From NCBI GenBank assembly GCA_019750135.1, contig JAIEOV010000002.1, positions 62,001-126,000 of the forward strand: a stretch of 64,000 bases of DNA, read 5' to 3'. The DNA comes from Reyranella sp. GTDB taxonomy: Bacteria > Pseudomonadota > Alphaproteobacteria > Reyranellales > Reyranellaceae. The notes beneath the pieces are model-generated. The model searched no databases. It saw nothing but the letters and a program-made list of their open reading frames with translations, and was not told the DNA's origin. How positions within the stretch are numbered: the stretch's first letter is position 1; each line of letters begins with the position of its first letter. This document shows positions 24,727 through 35,803 of the stretch, piece by piece. The translations under genes and the position numbers were made by a program.

Positions 24727-24954
24727 GCGACGACTGAACCAGTCGCTCTGCACCGTGGTTATGACGGGTCTATCTGTGCCTGCACTGCCGGCAACGGGGC
24801 TAAGGATTTTGCGGCATTCCCGCCTTTTCCGCCCGACCCTCTTGTTGGTCTTGAGAAGCCGTCCCCCATCCGTTGTGCCCCCGTCGACTTCGCGCAATTT
24901 CCGCAACCGGTCTTGAAGGCGACGCTGCCGCCCTCGTCGCCGGGTCCGGGTGCG

Positions 24955-24981
24955 CCCATCCGACTGAACCAGCCGGATGGG
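24955..24981. repeat. 8-bp stem hairpin CCCATCCG...CGGATGGG
   Basis: CCCATCCG at 24955-24962 and CGGATGGG at 24974-24981 are exact complements with an 11-nt loop. It lies about 210 bp past the stop of the 25188-28448 gene on the minus strand. No T-run follows on either strand, so it is not a textbook terminator; it may be a leader or small RNA structure. Confidence 0.4.
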
Positions 24982-25187
24982 CTCGCACGGTATCTGGCGC
25001 GGGCGATGGTCGTCGGCGAGCATGCGCTTAAGATAACTCAAGTGCACTGATTTGTAAACTACGGTATTGGTTATTGCGTGCCATAAGCGGTCGTTCGACG
25101 CAATATCTCCGGGGTCGGGTGCCGTGCCAGCAGTGCAGGCAATCTCATCGCCCTGCGCCGGCCCGTCATGACCACTGTGCAGAGCTA

Positions 25188-28100
25188 CTAGCTCAGCATC
25201 CAGCCCTGATCGTGATGCTCGTCCTGCTGGATGGCCGCGCCGGCAGGCAGCAGCGTGCCACTGGTTATCGTCGTGGTACCGCCAAACGTGTTAGTGCCAG
25301 ACAACGTGAGAGTGCCACTACTGAACGTGGTCAGGGTCGCACCCGCCGCCTGTGCGTAGGTCACGTTGGCCTGCACGCCGGCCATCACGTGGCCCGGCAT
25401 GTTGTAGGCGTCGGCCGCGCTGTAGTTCACCTGATAGCCCAGGTCCTGGAGCGCGGCGACGGTCAGGATGCTGAGCGGCGCGGGCACGCCCGACATGATG
25501 CTGGTCATCAGCTCGTTGCCGAAGATGCTTTCCGCCCAATGGACGCCAGCTGTCCCCGACCCGCCTTCGGTCTCCAGCGGCACGACGGTGGCCGACGGGT
25601 TGCCGCTCAGCAGCTGATAGGCGAACAGGCCATGGGCGCCATTGTAGCCGCCGCCGGTGGTCAGGCCACGACTGTCCCACAAGGTCCCGAGGCCAAGCAC
25701 GTGGCCGATTTCATGGGTCAATACGGCGGTCAGCGTGCCGTTGCTCACCATGCTGTCGATGTCGGCCGAATCGATCTGGATGGTGCCGTGACTGGGCTGG
25801 CCGAGGAACCGGGTGGCGTCCGGTCCGCCCTGCGCGAGCGTACCGCCTTTACCGTCGAGGGAGACGATGCTGATCTGGATCATCAGATCGTCGATCAGCC
25901 CGTACAGCGGGCTGGAGACGTCCGGCAGATCGCCGACGATGATCTGTTCCCAGCGCGCTTCCGCCTGCGACAGATAGGACGCGTAGTTGCCGACGTTGCC
26001 GCTGTAGTTCAGCACGATGTTGAAGGCGGGCGTCGGGACACCGATGACGCCGTCGAAATTGAGATCCTGTTGCAGGCCGGGTTCATAGGCCTCGAGTGCC
26101 GAGCTCTGCCCGAACATCGGGCTCGTCATGCTGGTGAAGTTACCGGCAGCATCGGTGGACCAGACGATGTACTGGTCGGTGGCGTCCATCTTCCACGCCA
26201 CCTGATAGCCGTTGCCCGCCCACTCGGCGCCGATTGGCCGCCAGCCGCCGAACTGGCCGGCCGTCACGTAGCTGCCGCCGTAGCTCAGCAGCGGCCCCGA
26301 CAAGGCGCCAGGGCCATCAAAGAGGTAGTAACTACCGACCTGGGTCAGGGAGGTCGAACCGGACGATTCGAACGGCCATGGCGACGGCTGCGATCCGTCG
26401 AGGTTGAGGTCCTGATGGAAAACCGCCTCGAACGCCTGGAAGGCGCCACTGTTCGACGACACCACGCCGCCCTGCGACGTCCAGTTGCCGCCGCCGTCGA
26501 TGTGCCAGACCAGGTATTGGTCGGCACTGCCGTTCTTCCAGGCGACTTCGTAGCCGCCCATCGACTGTTCGGCGGCGATCGGCGTCCATCCGCCGAACTG
26601 GCCGTTGGTGACGTAGCTTCCGCCATAGGCGATCCAGGGGCCGCCCGACCCGTGGTTCACGAAATAGGTGTCCGCGACGTGGCTAAGGCTCGCCCCGCCC
26701 GACGATTCGACCGGGCTCGTCTGGGGACCAACCAACGTGTCGTGGTTGAGGTCCTGCTGGAGGTTCAGCTCGAAGGACTGAACGTACCAAGTGCCGCCGG
26801 AAACGACGGGCGTCTGCGACAGGAAGTTGCCGGAGCCGTCGATGTACCAGGTGAGGTATTGGTCGGCGCCGCCGTTCTGCCAGACCACGGCATAGCCGCC
26901 GCCGCTCTGCTCGGCGCCGATCGGCGTCCAGCCACCGAACTGGCCGGCCGTGACAGGAGCGCCGCCGTACTTCAGCAGGGAGCCGGCACTGCTTCCCTCG
27001 GGGATCACCATGTAAGTGTCGCCGACCGCGGCAAGATCGGTGGCGCCGTCGGTCTCGATGTTCGTCGGGCTGGAGATCCCGCCGCCGTTGAAGTCCTGGT
27101 TGAAGGCGACCTCGAGACCCTGCACCTCGGCACTCGCGCCCGCAAGCACGTTGCCCTGCTTCAGGAAGTTGCCGGCGCTGTCGACGTCCCACACGATGTA
27201 CTGATCGACGACGCCGTTCTTCCAGACGAGCCTATACCCGCTGCCGAACTGCTCGGCGCCGAGCGGCGCCCAGCCGCCGAACTGGCCGGGCGTAACCGCC
27301 GATCCCGACATCTTCAGAACGGGACCGACCGTGCCGCCGCTCGGGATTACCATGTAGGCGCCGAGCATGAGATCCAGGGCAGCCGTGCCTACGTTCTCAA
27401 TGACGGTCGGCGAGGTGAACCCGCCGCTCCCGTTGAAGTCCTGCTGGAAGGCAGCCTCGAGCGCTTGCAGCTCCGCGCTCGAACCCGACAGCACATTGCC
27501 GTAGGAAAGCCAGTTGCCGCCGCCGTCGACGTTCCACGTGATGTACTGATCGGCGGCGCCGTTCTTCCAGACGACCTGGTAGCCGCTGCCGGCGTGCTCC
27601 GCGCCGAGCGCCGTCCATGCCCCGAACTGGCCGACGGTGACCGCCGCGCCGGACATCTTCAGCTGCGGCCCCGTGGCGGTCCCGGTGGCGTAAAGAGAAT
27701 AGGTGCCCGCGACTTGGCTCAATGTCGTCGCGCTCGACGCCTCGATGGTCGTCGTGGCGAGGCCAACGGTCAGGTCCTTGTTGAAGTCCTGGCCGAAAGT
27801 CGCCTCAAGCGACTGCAGGGCATAGCTCGACCCCGATATCACGGGGCCTTGTGAGAGCCATTTGCCGAAGATGTAGTCGACGGTCCACACGAGGTACTGA
27901 TCGGCCGTGCCGTTCTGCCAGACGACCTGGTAGTAGCTGTAGCCGACCTGCTCGGCGCCGATCGGCTTCCATGCGCCGAACTGACCCGCGACCACCGCGC
28001 TGTCGTTCATCCTGAGCTGCGGGCCGCGCGTCGAGCCGCTGGCGTAGAGATAGTAGGTGTTGGCGACCGGCATGAGCACGGTCGAGCCGACCGCGTCGAT

Positions 28101-28448
28101 CGCTGCCGCTATCGGTCCGATCGTGGCATCGCCATTGAAGTTCTGCTGGAATGTCGTCTCGAGCGCCTGCAGTTCGACGCTGGCGCCGGACAGGACCGGG
28201 CCTTCCGAAACATAGGTGCCGCCGCTGTCGACGTTCCAGACCTTGAACTCATCCGCTGTGCCGTTCTTCCAGACGACCTGATAGCCGGCGCCGAACTTCT
28301 CCACGCCCAGCGGAGTCCAGGCGCCAAACTGGCCGACGGTGACCGACCAGGCGCCGTAGCGCAGCGATATGTTTCCCGGCGTTATGAGGTAGATCGAGTC
28401 TGCGAACGTCTCAAGCTTGGCAGTTCCGACATCATCGATCTGCGCCAT
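25188..28448 (-). CDS. giant exoprotein: 7 W-rich repeats, leishmanolysin-like metalloprotease, C-terminal PATR-like strand
   Basis: 1086 residues, no signal peptide; starts MAQIDDVGTAKL. Seven W-rich units (1 to about 808) precede a zinc-protease domain (FNIVLNYSG, EARWEQIIVGDLPDV). HEIGHVLGLGTLW gives His 912 and 916; the third His is 970 in VHWAESIFGNELMTS with Met-turn M981. The tail is unusual: SGTLTLSGTNTFGGTTTITS plus GTLL (about 1044-1067) reads like one autotransporter-associated beta-strand (PATR) repeat, normally found in type V proteins, and the end is EHHDQGWMLS. It lies just downstream of hlyD, separated by a terminator, so it probably has its own promoter. Predicted secreted calcium/zinc protease. 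Confidence 0.85.
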   Translation of the reverse strand: MAQIDDVGTAKLETFADSIYLITPGNISLRYGAWSVTVGQFGAWTPLGVEKFGAGYQVVWKNGTADEFKVWNVDSGGTYVSEGPVLSGASVELQALETTFQQNFNGDATIGPIAAAIDAVGSTVLMPVANTYYLYASGSTRGPQLRMNDSAVVAGQFGAWKPIGAEQVGYSYYQVVWQNGTADQYLVWTVDYIFGKWLSQGPVISGSSYALQSLEATFGQDFNKDLTVGLATTTIEASSATTLSQVAGTYSLYATGTATGPQLKMSGAAVTVGQFGAWTALGAEHAGSGYQVVWKNGAADQYITWNVDGGGNWLSYGNVLSGSSAELQALEAAFQQDFNGSGGFTSPTVIENVGTAALDLMLGAYMVIPSGGTVGPVLKMSGSAVTPGQFGGWAPLGAEQFGSGYRLVWKNGVVDQYIVWDVDSAGNFLKQGNVLAGASAEVQGLEVAFNQDFNGGGISSPTNIETDGATDLAAVGDTYMVIPEGSSAGSLLKYGGAPVTAGQFGGWTPIGAEQSGGGYAVVWQNGGADQYLTWYIDGSGNFLSQTPVVSGGTWYVQSFELNLQQDLNHDTLVGPQTSPVESSGGASLSHVADTYFVNHGSGGPWIAYGGSYVTNGQFGGWTPIAAEQSMGGYEVAWKNGSADQYLVWHIDGGGNWTSQGGVVSSNSGAFQAFEAVFHQDLNLDGSQPSPWPFESSGSTSLTQVGSYYLFDGPGALSGPLLSYGGSYVTAGQFGGWRPIGAEWAGNGYQVAWKMDATDQYIVWSTDAAGNFTSMTSPMFGQSSALEAYEPGLQQDLNFDGVIGVPTPAFNIVLNYSGNVGNYASYLSQAEARWEQIIVGDLPDVSSPLYGLIDDLMIQISIVSLDGKGGTLAQGGPDATRFLGQPSHGTIQIDSADIDSMVSNGTLTAVLTHEIGHVLGLGTLWDSRGLTTGGGYNGAHGLFAYQLLSGNPSATVVPLETEGGSGTAGVHWAESIFGNELMTSIMSGVPAPLSILTVAALQDLGYQVNYSAADAYNMPGHVMAGVQANVTYAQAAGATLTTFSSGTLTLSGTNTFGGTTTITSGTLLPAGAAIQQDEHHDQGWMLS
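26025..28448 (-). repeat. seven tandem W-rich repeats (protein repeat array)
   Basis: Residues 1 to about 808. Units share VTVGQFGAWTPLG, GYQVVWKNGTADQY and the VLSG(A/S)S segment. Calcium loops vary: DFNKDLTVG, DFNGSGG, DFNGGGI, DLNHDTLVG and DLNFDGVIG, so several units have lost loop acids. The variation suggests divergence after duplication rather than recent copying. Confidence 0.78.
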
Positions 28449-28503
28449 GAACTCTCAACTATCGAGCGCGCCTCGCGTCCGCTCGCTCCCCATATACGCG
28501 CGA

Positions 28504-28530
28504 TAATAAAACATCGCGCAACCGCGCGAT
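28504..28530 (-). terminator. rho-independent terminator after hlyD
   Basis: On the minus strand ATCGCGC-GGTT-GCGCGAT (28513-28530) forms a perfect 7-bp stem with a 4-nt loop, followed by GTTTTATT (28505-28512), a good U-tract. It lies 81 bp past the hlyD stop and about 55 bp before the next exoprotein start. It should end the exporter transcript and leave the 7-repeat gene under separate control. Confidence 0.7.
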
Positions 28531-28610
28531 AGATCGAAGTCGGTTGTTGCCCGGCACATGCGACTTTTGCGGCGCGTTTTCAGGCCAGAATTGTGACGGT
28601 CAATGCAACC

Positions 28611-30039
28611 TCAGCGCTCGCGCAGGCTGTCGTGCCGGTAGCGCACCAGGGGCGACAGCAGGTAGCTCATGATGCTGCGCGATCCGGTCTTGATCTCCAC
28701 CGTGACGGCCATGCCGGGCGACAGGCTCACCGTCTTGTTCTCGACCTGGATGCGGGTGCGGTCGAGCGACACGCGGACGGCATAGACCAGCTCCTGGCCC
28801 TTGGGCTCGCTGGTGGCGGCATCGGCGCCCTGCTGCTTGTCCGCCCCGCTCTTTTCCTGCGGCTTGTCGCGGCTGATCGCGTCGTGCGACACGCTGAGCA
28901 CCCTGCCCTGGAGCAAGCCGTAGCGGGTGAAGTTGAAGGCATCGACCTTGATCGCGACTTCCTGGCCGGCCTCGACGAAGCCGATGTCGCGGTTGGAGAT
29001 CATCGCCTCGATCTCGAGCTGGCTGTCGGCGGGAACGATGATCATGAGGATCTGGGCCGGCGTGACGACGCCGCCGATCGTGTTGACGGCCAGTTGCTGC
29101 ACCACGCCGTCGACCGGGGCCGTGAGCTTCTGCAGGCTGGTGCGCTGCTCGGCCTTGACGATGTCCTGGACGAAACCGGCCGCCTTCTGCTGCGCCTTGG
29201 CGAGATCGTCGAGCAGGCCGCGCTCGTACTCGGCGACCGTCCGGCTGCGCGTCTGGGCGAGGCTCGCGATCGCGGCCTCGGCCTCGACCAGCCGGCTCTG
29301 CTGGACCAGCACTTCCTGGCGCTGCGCCGTGAGCTCCTGCAGCTCCTGCAGGTAGGCCAGCCGCGAGCCGAGCTCCTTGCTGCTCAGGTGCTTGCGGATC
29401 TCGACCCGCTCCTCGAGCGGCTGGATCATGGCCTGCAGCTTGGCGATCGAGGCCCTGATGGTGGCGAGCTCCGCCTCCTTCTGGGCGACCTGCCCGTCGA
29501 CCGCCGAGAGCTTGGCCTTCTGCTCGGCGATCTGGCTGACCAGCAGGCGGTGATGCATGGCGGCGACCGGCGCCGGCGCCTCCGCCGGCGGCTTGAAGTC
29601 GGCCTCGGCGTCGCCCTTGCTGAGCGCCGCGCCGAGCCGGGCAAGATCGAGCTGGGCCGCCAGCAGGTCGCTCTTGAGGCGGCCGAGCTCGGCGCCGGTG
29701 ATGGTGGGGTCGAGCTCGATCAGCACGTCGCCCGCCTTGACGCTCTGGCCGTCGCGCACGGTGATCGCTCGGACCACGCCGGTCTCGAACGGCTGGATGG
29801 TCTTGGTGCGGCCGCTCGGGATGATCTTGCCCAGCGCCACGGCGACGATGTCGACCGTGCCGATGCTGGCCCAGGCGAGCGCGGCGACGAAGATCACGAC
29901 GATCGTCCAGACAACCGTGCGGCCGATCGGCGATGGCGGCGTCTCGACGATCTCCAGCGCCGCCGGCAGGAAAGCGAGCTCCTCGCGCCGGCGGTCCTGC
30001 TTGCGGTCGGCCCGGCGCGGCGGAAAGGCCAGGATGTTT

Positions 30040-30053
<14 letters not shown>
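28611..30053 (-). CDS. HlyD-family type I secretion membrane-fusion protein
   Basis: 480 residues. A cytoplasmic basic N-terminus leads to one transmembrane helix (about 45-65, VVWTIVVIFVAALAW). The lipoyl half IQPFETGVVRAITVRDGQSV follows at about 86-105. A long coiled coil spans about 160-330 (QIAEQKAKLSAVDGQVAQKE, RLVEAEAAIASLAQTRSR). The second lipoyl half and HlyD signature LTAPVDGVVQQLAVNTIGG come next, with GVVTPAQILMIIVP. It should link the ABC exporter to an outer-membrane TolC-type channel. Its ATG lies inside the 3' end of the ABC gene (14-nt overlap), so the two are translated together. Confidence 0.93.
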
Positions 30054-32181
<2,128 letters not shown>

Positions 32182-32259
32182 GTCCCGCTCACGGCGTCGC
32201 GCCGCCGCCCAAGAGTACGACACTTCGCCCCCGGCCCCCAGCCCATTGGCGAGACCGGG

Positions 32260-35200
32260 TCAGGCAATTGGCTTGCTCAGCATGTCCTGCGTGGCAGACG
32301 TCGCCGTCGAATCGGCGTTCGCGCCGTCGCCCGGCGGCGTCACGAATGAGTTGGCGAGATAGGCCGTCAGCAGCGACACATCGCCTGCAATCTGGTCAGG
32401 GGCCATGGTGCCTGCGGCGTAGGCTTGCGGATTCGCGATGCCCTCTCCCGAGGTGAGCGCCATGGCGCCGGCGGCGACCAGGTCAGGGTTGACGGTACCG
32501 CCGTCTGCCGAGAGGACATAGCTGCCGAGCCCGTTGGGGCTGGGGCCCATGCAGCCGCATCCGCACCAGCTTCCGCTCGGGTAGGAAGGAGCGACGGCTG
32601 CCTCGCTGGCGGTGGAACTGGCCGACAACACACCGGCTTCGAGCCGCCCCGGGATCGAGTAGGCGTCGGCCGCGGCGTAGTTCACGGCGTAGCCCAAGTC
32701 GGCGAGGCTGCCGATGGTTATGATGCTGAGCGGCATGGGATCGCGCGACTCGGCCACCGAGGTCATCAGTTCCCGGTCGAATATCGATTCACGCCAGTGC
32801 GAGCCGACCGACCCCGTGCCGCCGGTGTCCTCGAGCAAGAGGGGACCGATTCCTCCCAGCTGCCGGTAGGCGTTGAGGGCATTGGTGCCGATATACGACA
32901 AGCCGCTGGTCAGGCCGAAGGCGCTCCAGAGGGTCCCGATGCCGAGCACGTGGCCCATCTCATGGGCGATGACGGACGTCAGGATGCCGTCCCGCACCAT
33001 GAGGTCCATGTACATCGAGTTGAACGTCATGTGCCCGATGTAGGGCAGGCCGCCGGATCCCGTTCGACGAACGTCCCAGGTCGCCTGTCCCAGGATGTTG
33101 CTGCTGAGCTGGGAGACGTTGGCGGTGATCAGCAGGTCATCGATCACGCCGTACTGCGACGTGGTGACGTTCGGCAGGTCGCTGCCGATGACCCTCTCCC
33201 ATTTCTGGGCCGCCTGCTCGAAGTATCCGCTGTACGACGTGTTGCCGCTGAAAATGAACTGGATGTCGAACGGCGAGTTGTTGATGCCGATGACGCCGTC
33301 GCCGTTGAGATCCTGCGCGAAGGTCGGCTCGAACGCCTGCATCTCCGCGCTCGACCCGGAGAGGTTGCCGGTCTGCGAGCTGAGCCGGCCCGTCGTGTCG
33401 GTGGTCCAGAAATTGTACGTATCGCTGCCGGTCTTCCAGGCGACCTGATAGCCGTTGCCGATCCACTCCGCTCCCAGGGCCGTGCCGTACTGGCCGGCAG
33501 TGACATAGCCGGCGCCGGCCGCCAGTAGCGGCCCGGTGTACGGGCCCCTGACCATCTGCAGGTAACCCGACGCGTTGTAGAGGGCTGTCGCCCCGGCTCC
33601 TTCGACCATCGCACGGCCGCCGCCAATGCCGCCGCCATTCAGGTCCTGCTGGAGCGCCGTTTCGATCGCCAGCAACGCCGAGCTGCCGGCGCCAATCTCG
33701 CCGCTGTTCCAGATGTAGCCGCCACCGCTGTCGAGGTTCCAGACGGTGTAGTTGCCGCTTGCCGAGTTCCTCCAGGCGACCATGTAGGCGCCGATGGTCT
33801 GTTCTGCGCCGACCGCCGACCAGTTGGCGAACTGGTTGGACCCGGCATAGCCGCCGCCATACTGGACCTGAGCGGGAGCCGAGCCGTAGTTGACGAAGTA
33901 GGAATCGGCAACCCGGGTCAGGCTGCTCATTCCCGACGTTTCGATTGTCGTTACGGTCGGGCCGACAATTCCATCGCCGTTGAGATCGCGTCCCACCGTC
34001 GGCTCGTATGTCTGCAGATACCAGGTGCTGCCGCTGACGACGATGGTCTGCGAGACGAAGTTGCCGCCGGCGTCGACGTCCCAGCCGATGAACTGGTCGG
34101 CCAGACCGTTCCGCCACGCCATGTGATACATGCCGCCCGAGAATTCGACGGCGAGCGGGGCCCAGGCGCCGAACTGGCCGACCGCGGCATAGAAGCTGCC
34201 ATAGCGCAGCTGGATGTTCCCCGAGCCATAGTTGAAGAAATACGAATCGGCGACGCGCGACAGCGTCGTGTTGCCGCCGCCTTCTATCGACGTCGCGATG
34301 GCGCCAAGCGTGCCATCGCCGTTGAGGTCGCGGCCGACGACGGTCTCGTAGGACTGCACGTACCACGTGCTGCCGGTGACGCCGGTGCCTTGCGAGACGA
34401 AGTTGCCGTTGATGTCGACGTTCCAGGCGACGTAGAGGTCAGCCCCGCCGTTCTTCCAGGCCACACGGTACATGCCGCCCGACAGCTCGGCGGCGAGCGG
34501 CGTCCAGGCACCGAACTGGCCGACCGCGACGTAGTTGCCGCCGTAGAACAGCTGGATGTTGGACGAGCCGTAATTGAAGAAATAGGAATCGGCGACCCTG
34601 GTCAGCGTCGTGTTGCCGGTCGATTCGATTGCCGACGTGACGACACCGGTCGTGCCGTCGCCGTTGAGGTCGCGCCCGACCGTCGTCTCGAAGGTCTGAA
34701 GGAAGTACGAGCTGGCGCCGACGACGGCGCCCTCCGAGACGAAGTTGCCGTCGGTGTCGACGTTCCAGGCGAGATACTGGTCGGCCGCGCCGTTCCTCCA
34801 CGCCATGCGGTACATGCCGCCCGACAGCTCGGCGGCAAGCGGCGTCCAGCCGCCGAACTGGCCGACGGTCACGGGCGCGCCGCCCCTCTTGAGCTGCGGG
34901 CCGAGCGCGCTGCCGGTCGGCGACAGTACGTAGGACGTGCCCGCAACCGTCGCCAGCGTCGTTCCGCCCGAGGACTCGATGACGGATCTCGACGCAATGC
35001 CACCGCCGTTGAAGTCCTGGTTGAAGCCCGGCTCGAAGGCCTGCATCTGGGCAGCGGTCATCAAGCCGGTCTGTGACTGGAAGCTGCCGTCGATGTCGAC
35101 CGTCCAGATGACGAAGTTCGCGGCGTTCTGCCAGGCCACCCAGTAGCCGCCGCCGACTTGCTCGGAGCCGAGCACCGTCCAACCGGCGAACTGGTTCTGC

Positions 35201-35649
35201 ATGACCAGCGAGCCGCCATACTGGAGCTGTGGCCCGAGCGAGCTGCCGGTGGGCGACAGCACGTAGGCGCCGGCAATCGTTGCCGTCGTGGTCGATCCCG
35301 CGGCATCGACCACGGTCCTGGGCGCAATGCCGCCGCCGCTGAAATCCTGGTTGAAGCCCGGTTCGAGCGATTGAATGATCGCGTTCGAGGCGACAACGGC
35401 AGCGCTCATCGACTGGAAGTTGCCGCTGCCGTCGGTCGTCCAGACGATGAACTGATTGGTCGTGGCGTTGGTCCAGACGATCTCGTAGCGGCCGTTCACC
35501 GCTTCCGCCCCGATCGGGACCCAGGCGCCGAACATGCCCGCTGTCACTATGGCGCCGCCATAGGTCAGGAAGTAGGTATTTGCGATGACGTAGCGGTTGC
35601 TACCGTCCAGATCCAGCCGAGTCGACCCGGCCGTCTCGATCGTCGCCAA
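32260..35649 (-). CDS. giant exoprotein: 7 W-rich repeats, leishmanolysin-like metalloprotease, Cys-rich tail
   Basis: 1129 residues starting at a TTG (35647-35649) with GGAAGG 7 nt upstream; MATIETAG aligns with the MAQI starts of its paralogues. Seven W-rich units (1 to about 793) precede the zinc-protease domain (FDIQFIFSGNTSYSG). HEMGHVLGIGTLW gives His 896 and 900; the third His is 951 in SHWRESIFDRELMTS with Met-turn M962. Unlike its paralogues it has a long tail with SWCGCGCMGPSPNG (Cys 1029, 1031, 1033) and an Ala-rich end, TATSATQDMLSKPIA. First gene of the exoprotein-hlyB-hlyD operon, so it is probably a cognate substrate. The tail's role is unknown. Confidence 0.85.
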   Translation of the reverse strand: MATIETAGSTRLDLDGSNRYVIANTYFLTYGGAIVTAGMFGAWVPIGAEAVNGRYEIVWTNATTNQFIVWTTDGSGNFQSMSAAVVASNAIIQSLEPGFNQDFSGGGIAPRTVVDAAGSTTTATIAGAYVLSPTGSSLGPQLQYGGSLVMQNQFAGWTVLGSEQVGGGYWVAWQNAANFVIWTVDIDGSFQSQTGLMTAAQMQAFEPGFNQDFNGGGIASRSVIESSGGTTLATVAGTSYVLSPTGSALGPQLKRGGAPVTVGQFGGWTPLAAELSGGMYRMAWRNGAADQYLAWNVDTDGNFVSEGAVVGASSYFLQTFETTVGRDLNGDGTTGVVTSAIESTGNTTLTRVADSYFFNYGSSNIQLFYGGNYVAVGQFGAWTPLAAELSGGMYRVAWKNGGADLYVAWNVDINGNFVSQGTGVTGSTWYVQSYETVVGRDLNGDGTLGAIATSIEGGGNTTLSRVADSYFFNYGSGNIQLRYGSFYAAVGQFGAWAPLAVEFSGGMYHMAWRNGLADQFIGWDVDAGGNFVSQTIVVSGSTWYLQTYEPTVGRDLNGDGIVGPTVTTIETSGMSSLTRVADSYFVNYGSAPAQVQYGGGYAGSNQFANWSAVGAEQTIGAYMVAWRNSASGNYTVWNLDSGGGYIWNSGEIGAGSSALLAIETALQQDLNGGGIGGGRAMVEGAGATALYNASGYLQMVRGPYTGPLLAAGAGYVTAGQYGTALGAEWIGNGYQVAWKTGSDTYNFWTTDTTGRLSSQTGNLSGSSAEMQAFEPTFAQDLNGDGVIGINNSPFDIQFIFSGNTSYSGYFEQAAQKWERVIGSDLPNVTTSQYGVIDDLLITANVSQLSSNILGQATWDVRRTGSGGLPYIGHMTFNSMYMDLMVRDGILTSVIAHEMGHVLGIGTLWSAFGLTSGLSYIGTNALNAYRQLGGIGPLLLEDTGGTGSVGSHWRESIFDRELMTSVAESRDPMPLSIITIGSLADLGYAVNYAAADAYSIPGRLEAGVLSASSTASEAAVAPSYPSGSWCGCGCMGPSPNGLGSYVLSADGGTVNPDLVAAGAMALTSGEGIANPQAYAAGTMAPDQIAGDVSLLTAYLANSFVTPPGDGANADSTATSATQDMLSKPIA
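33271..35649 (-). repeat. seven tandem W-rich repeats, three nearly identical
   Basis: Residues 1 to about 793. Units 3, 4 and 5 are strikingly similar (LAAELSGGMYRMAWRNG, VADSYFFNYGS, ETVVGRDLNGDGT), which points to recent tandem duplication. Units 1, 2 and 6 have a glycine-rich loop (DFSGGG, DFNGGG, DLNGGG) instead of the calcium-loop acids. Confidence 0.8.
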
Positions 35650-35803
35650 CGGCTGCCTTCCCCGTTCGCCCCCATCCCGGGGCGATAGCGCACAAGTTAA
35701 GATACTTCGCTAAAGTTGTGTAGGGCTGCAGAGGCGACCTAATTGCATCGGATCGTAGCTTCTTTGTGTCGTTTCCTTGCCGGCAACGTGCAAATGGCAG
35801 GCT

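Larger units (their letters stand above)
24473..25187. other. 715-bp non-coding gap between two giant genes
   Basis: It lies between the end of the exoprotein gene at 25188-28448 and the start of the next at 24472, all minus strand. It is more AT-rich than its surroundings in the part near 24600-24700. Frames of 60-126 codons exist on both strands, but none has a ribosome site with protein-like composition or a family I recognise. It contains three clear inverted repeats (24592-24609, 24709-24726, 24955-24981) and must hold the promoter of the downstream gene. A small RNA is possible but unproven. Confidence 0.5.

Noticed and set aside
24670..25050. 126-codon plus-strand frame in the 715-bp gap
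   Set aside because: No ribosome site, no recognised family, and low-complexity Pro/Ala text; kept as non-coding.
25074..27854. 926-codon open frame on the plus strand opposite a giant exoprotein gene
   Set aside because: It is a mirror of the minus-strand repeat gene. Its repeated GADRRPAAELA-type text is the antisense of the W-rich units, and no family or ribosome site fits.
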